Origin: Echinococcus granulosus
Lineage: Eukaryota > Platyhelminthes > Cestoda > Cyclophyllidea > Taeniidae
NCBI RefSeq assembly: GCF_000524195.1
Contig: NW_020170439.1
Location: 239,444-303,443 of the forward strand
Length of the DNA stretch: 64,000 nucleotides
Reading direction: 5' to 3'
Shown here: one piece after another, positions 60,086-64,000 of the stretch
Layout: every line of letters begins with the position of its first letter
How positions within the stretch are numbered: position 1 is the stretch's first letter
Notes under the pieces: model-generated
The model's input: only the letters and a program-made list of their open reading frames with translations
What the model was told of the DNA's origin: nothing
Database searches by the model: none
Translations under genes and position numbers: made by a program

Positions 60086-63000
60086 ATGAATATACGCTAT
60101 GTCTATACCCGAAAGAGGGCTGATTTTGGAAAGCAGTGCAATTTCTCTGACCGTGCTTCCGAAATACACGCTGATATTCCACCAAATCCGGAGTTAGCTG
60201 AAAAATTTATCTTAAGAAATCCTGTTTCTCGCGGTATTCAGCATGCAAGTGAAATGTCAGAACATGAAGTTAATACGGAGCGCGTTTTATCCGAGGTTCG
60301 AGGTATCAATCACACAGAAGGTGGATGGCCAAAAGATGTTAATTATAACGAACCTGAACAAGTTCAACGATATAGGAAAAAGATTGAAAAAGACGAACTT
60401 TATACAGTCACGCTTCATGCTTTAGCCAGCGTAAGAAAATTGCGAAATATGTGCGTTTCTTAGTCAGTTGAACACTGCATTAAGCAAAATAATGCACTGA
60501 ATATCTATGAAGAATATTTCAATGACATTGATTATGATGCTTCTGAAGAACCGCCCTCAGCAAGAATTGTAAATGTTTTTCGGTAGACCCCAAATCACTT
60601 GTGTTGTAAGATTTTAGTGACATAAATGATATCAAGCGGACTGCAGCTTATGTTAGCTGGTTCCCAGAGGGACCAACTAAAATTGCCGTTGCATATAGCA
60701 ACATTGGCTTTTTGGAAAATGGTGCAGATGTATCCACGGACTCCTACATTTGGGATTTCTCAAATCCAAACAGACCAGACTTAGTTCTTTCCCCTCCTTC
60801 ATCTCTAGTTTGTGTTGAATTTAATCCAAAAGACTCGCATACTCTAGTGGGAGGATGTCATAATGGACAGTTATGTGAGTTTACAAATTTTGTAGGTCGC
60901 ATTCACCATCAATCCAGAAATCCACTTTAGATAATCTTACTACATTGAGTTACGATCCATTCTCTAATACGTGAGCCATCCCAGAGGTTAGCACCCCTAA
61001 AATTACGTTTGCCATAAACAAGAAAATGAACTGGACAAAAAGCCGCTTAGGCAGCATGAAAACGACGTCATGTGGTGATCAAAAAGTAGTATAGCTTGTT
61101 AGTTTCACTGTTAGCAATTAAGAGGCCTTTTGAATATCTCGGCCTCCGTTAGGTGCACTGTACCGGAGAAGGACTCATTTTTACATTATCGGTAGAGACT
61201 GGACTATGCTCGGGTACAACCATAGTCCAGGAACACACGACTATTCCTGTCATCAGATAATAGATGTAAATTGCTTGATGTATTGGAAAAAGTCTGTTTC
61301 TTTCTAATCATTTCGCAGATCTCAAGTTTAAAGTAAATTTAGAAGGTACCCGCCTTCGGTGGCATTTCGGCATAACTGGTTTGGATTTTTGAAATAAAGC
61401 ATCATCAGTAGGGGTTTACTTAGAGCATTTCTACGTCACAGACAGCAATTTGTGGTTTGGATACTCCTTTACCAATCGCTTAACTTAATAACGTCTATGA
61501 GGAAGAGGCCAGAAAGCCGTTATCTGGGCCAAACTTTTATGTAAATTGGTATTTAAAAAGTATACCGCAGGCCATTCTTTATGGGAAGTTTTATTGGTTA
61601 TTTGTAAACTTTGTGTAGGGATAGGGAGTCACTCAGTTTCAGGGGCTCTCTATTTGTTCAGCCATAAAGGGGGCTTTTGCCTTATCTCCGGTCTAGATCT
61701 TGCAAATACATGTCAAATTCATGACTGTTATTTGTCTGGACCAGGCCAGCCTATTACTGCAATCAATACAGAGGTCGGAATCATTTATGAGGCAGTAGTG
61801 AAGCTTATCATTCAAAAATTTTAAACCCATCAATTCTACCAAATAAGACTTTGAGCAATACATTAGTTTCTTATTGGACATATATGCATATTATATACTG
61901 GCTGTAATAAGGTCTTTGGGATCGTCGTAAGGGCTCCCTTCCGGCCGAACTCTCACCAGTCGAAAACAGTCATAGGGACCCTGCCTGGCAAGTAATCTGG
62001 ATTCAATCTAAGACGGGCACCGAGTTTTTTTCCGCCAGCACCGACGGTCAAGTGCTGTGGTGGGATGTGCGTAAGATGAATGAGCCTACCGAAATCCTCT
62101 ATTTGGATCCTACAAAGAATCAGGAACTCAATTGTTCTGTTGGCGCCTATGCCCTAGAATATGAACCCACTATTCCCACCAAATTCATGGCTGGTACGGA
62201 ACAGGTATGACTATTCCAGTGTCTAACATATCCACCACGTGTATCGGGTTCTCTTCCAGAACCATATAATAATTCTTTTAGGGGATGATAATTTCTTGCA
62301 ATAGAAAGGGAAAATCTCCTGCTGAGAAGGTGGCTGCAGTGTTTTCAGGACATAAGGGACCTGTTTATGCGTTGCAGCGAAATCCCTTCTTCACCAAGTT
62401 TTTCCTCTCCGTGGGTGATTGGTCAGCTCGTATTTGGTCGGAGGATATGAAAGACGACCCCATAATGTGGACGCCCTACCACGATTCGGGTGGGTTAGGT
62501 TTACTAACTTGTAACCTTGGGTCTACCTTCTTTGACAAGTAAAGTGACTGTGATGCTTACTTATTGTAGGAGCTACTGATGGACGCTGGAGTCCAGTTCG
62601 TCCGGCATTGTTTTTTATGACAAGATTGAATGGATGTCTGGAGATTTGGGACTACGTCTTCAAGCAGCGCGAACCTGCGCTAACTATCAAGGTAGGGTCT
62701 ACTCTATCACGGAAGGATCTGAAATAAAATGCCGGTAGTAGATGGCAGACGCAAGAATGTAATCATGTGAAGACAGCCAACTTTGCCTGTGGTTTGTGGT
62801 TAAACCCCATAAACGTTTATTTTACATGGGCAAGCAGATTTGAAAATATGCATTAAAAATCTCTGATGAAAAAGTTTTTTGAGGATTTATGGATTGTGGG
62901 ATAAAAGTTCTCATAGTTATGATGAAATTAGCCCACCTACAAAAAGGGTTAGGTTCTAGACCCTCATTCGAAACCTACTACTTATTTCACACTCTCTGTT

Positions 63001-63624
63001 TAGATAGTTCAAGCGCAAACTTATCATTTCCCCCACCAAATTATTAGTCCAAATTGTTTTTCCACAATGTTAATACACCACAAATCTTCCATAGTTTTTG
63101 TTCAAGAATAAATTTACTGCTCTGTACCATTACACACCCTTGAACATTCTCTTTTTGATGAAAGACCATCCATATCTTATCGCGTTCCCTGTCTATTCAT
63201 AAAAGTATTTCAGCACTCTGTTTACTTTATAGTCTACGTTATTTACGTCTCCCATTCCTTATCATAGGTCTCGGATGATTCACTTCACTGTGTCCGAGTC
63301 AACGAAGAGGGTCAGCTAGTCGCCGTAGGCTCTCATTCCGGGGTTACGACCATCCTTGAGCTGTCTGACGGTTTCACTACTGCAGCCAAGAACGAGAAGG
63401 CCACAGTGGGCGCCATGTTCGAACGGGAGACACATCGCGAGAAAATCCTTGAAACGCGAGCCAAAGAACTGCGAGTGAAGGAGAAACAGCGTGCCATGGC
63501 AGAGGCAGCAGCTGCAGGAGCTCCACCAGTTTACACTCAGGGCTCACGACCATTTGAAGGCGCTACTGAAAATGCGGAGAAGGCAGAGAAGGCAGAAGTG
63601 GCGGATGGGGAGACGTTAGTGAAG
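60086..63624 (+). CDS. DNAI2: Axonemal dynein intermediate chain 2 (3' end beyond window)
   Basis: An intermediate chain of the outer dynein arm in motile cilia; its WD40 propeller helps dock heavy chains to the arm. Seven exons: 60086-60430, 60464-60582, 60618-60874, 61912-62204, 62282-62489, 62570-62691, 63268-63624. All phases agree, giving 567 residues; human DNAI2 has 605, so at least one more exon lies beyond the window. The N-terminus [20 protein letters not shown] and the segments [18 protein letters not shown] and INDIKR follow human DNAI2 step by step. WD40 repeats include [50 protein letters not shown] and NGCLEIWDY. The [20 protein letters not shown] helix follows the propeller. 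Introns 1 and 2 are only 33 and 35 nt; intron 3 is 1037 nt. An acceptor-like TTTTACAG ends at 60069. Confidence 0.96.
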
Positions 63625-64000
63625 GTTAGCTTAATAGCCGATCACATAATAAGAGGTATTTCACCAAAATACTAGTCGCAAAAAATCCTGCAAATTCCAC
63701 ACATTGGAAGGAAACCTTTTCTTGTAGCATTATGAGGAACAAATCAATTAAATTCAATTTTATGCAAAGTCCTAGAGAATAATTAATGACTGAAGCCAAT
63801 AAAATTTGAGACTGGTCAATAATAGGCACCACAGTCTCTAAAAAAATATGTCAAAACTGTTTTGTTTTCTAATGCTGATTCTGTCCAACAAATATCCATT
63901 GTTCCAAAAAATTAATCAAAATCTCACTGTACCTATTAAATACCGGATTGCTGGTACGATTAAAAAGCGGGGAATCCCAGATTTAATCCCCTTGTCATCA
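63625..64000 (+). other. Start of a DNAI2 intron running off the window
   Basis: It begins with a GTTAGC donor right after the last visible DNAI2 exon (phase 0). No further DNAI2-like coding sequence, such as the acidic C-terminal tail, appears before the window ends. Confidence 0.8.

Noticed and set aside
60875..60895. 21-nt GT...AG segment at the end of DNAI2 exon 3
   Set aside because: Too short for an intron. Splicing to 61912 instead restores the conserved GQLCLWDRRKG sequence exactly.
61546..61824. 92-codon plus-strand frame inside DNAI2 intron 3
   Set aside because: It interrupts a conserved WD40 repeat if included, and has no recognisable similarity.

Overview
The window is eukaryotic nuclear DNA, about 40% G+C by eye. 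It has spliced genes, GT-AG introns and three 100-N scaffold gaps (4261-4360, 31891-31990, 44140-44239). Several introns are only 33-37 nt while others exceed 1 kb. That mixture, together with a ciliary dynein gene, a neuropeptide-type GPCR and a possible trans-splicing boundary, points to a parasitic flatworm, with a tapeworm favoured. The species cannot be named from sequence alone, and no tRNA, rRNA, CRISPR array or autonomous transposon was recognised.

Left part (1-38.6 kb): nearly empty of recognisable genes. The 3' exon of a rhodopsin-family GPCR lies at 4361-4914, cut by an assembly gap. Two isolated exon-like segments on the minus strand (11653-11910 and 27892-28074) have good splice signals but no recognisable family. 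A diverged inverted repeat with about 1.6-kb arms joins 12.4-14.0 kb and 21.1-22.7 kb. A second inverted repeat joins about 31.4-32.2 kb and 44.05-44.8 kb. It contains a 359-bp stretch that is identical in both arms, and two of the three scaffold gaps fall inside it.

Right part (38.9-64 kb): gene-dense. On the minus strand an 11-exon gene (38935-54886) was rebuilt exon by exon with every intron phase agreeing. It predicts a PI3-kinase regulatory subunit (p85 type) of about 1033 residues. Its C-terminal half is the standard RhoGAP/BH - nSH2 - iSH2 coiled coil - cSH2. The expected N-terminal SH3 domain is absent; a C1-like zinc finger, a SAM domain and a second C1 zinc finger stand in its place. 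The mitochondrial complex I subunit NDUFA11 (55031-55695) lies immediately upstream on the same strand. Only 144 bp separate the two coding regions, and these contain a poly(A) signal followed by a pyrimidine-rich acceptor, as expected for a trans-spliced polycistron.

Divergently, on the plus strand, are an unrecognised four-exon gene for a protein with a likely signal peptide (56608-59043) and the axonemal dynein intermediate chain gene DNAI2 (60086 onward). DNAI2 runs off the right end of the window and has two tiny introns. Functionally the window mixes signalling (GPCR, PI3K adaptor), respiration (NDUFA11) and ciliary motility (DNAI2). No pathway links the neighbours except the possible co-transcription of NDUFA11 and the PI3K subunit.
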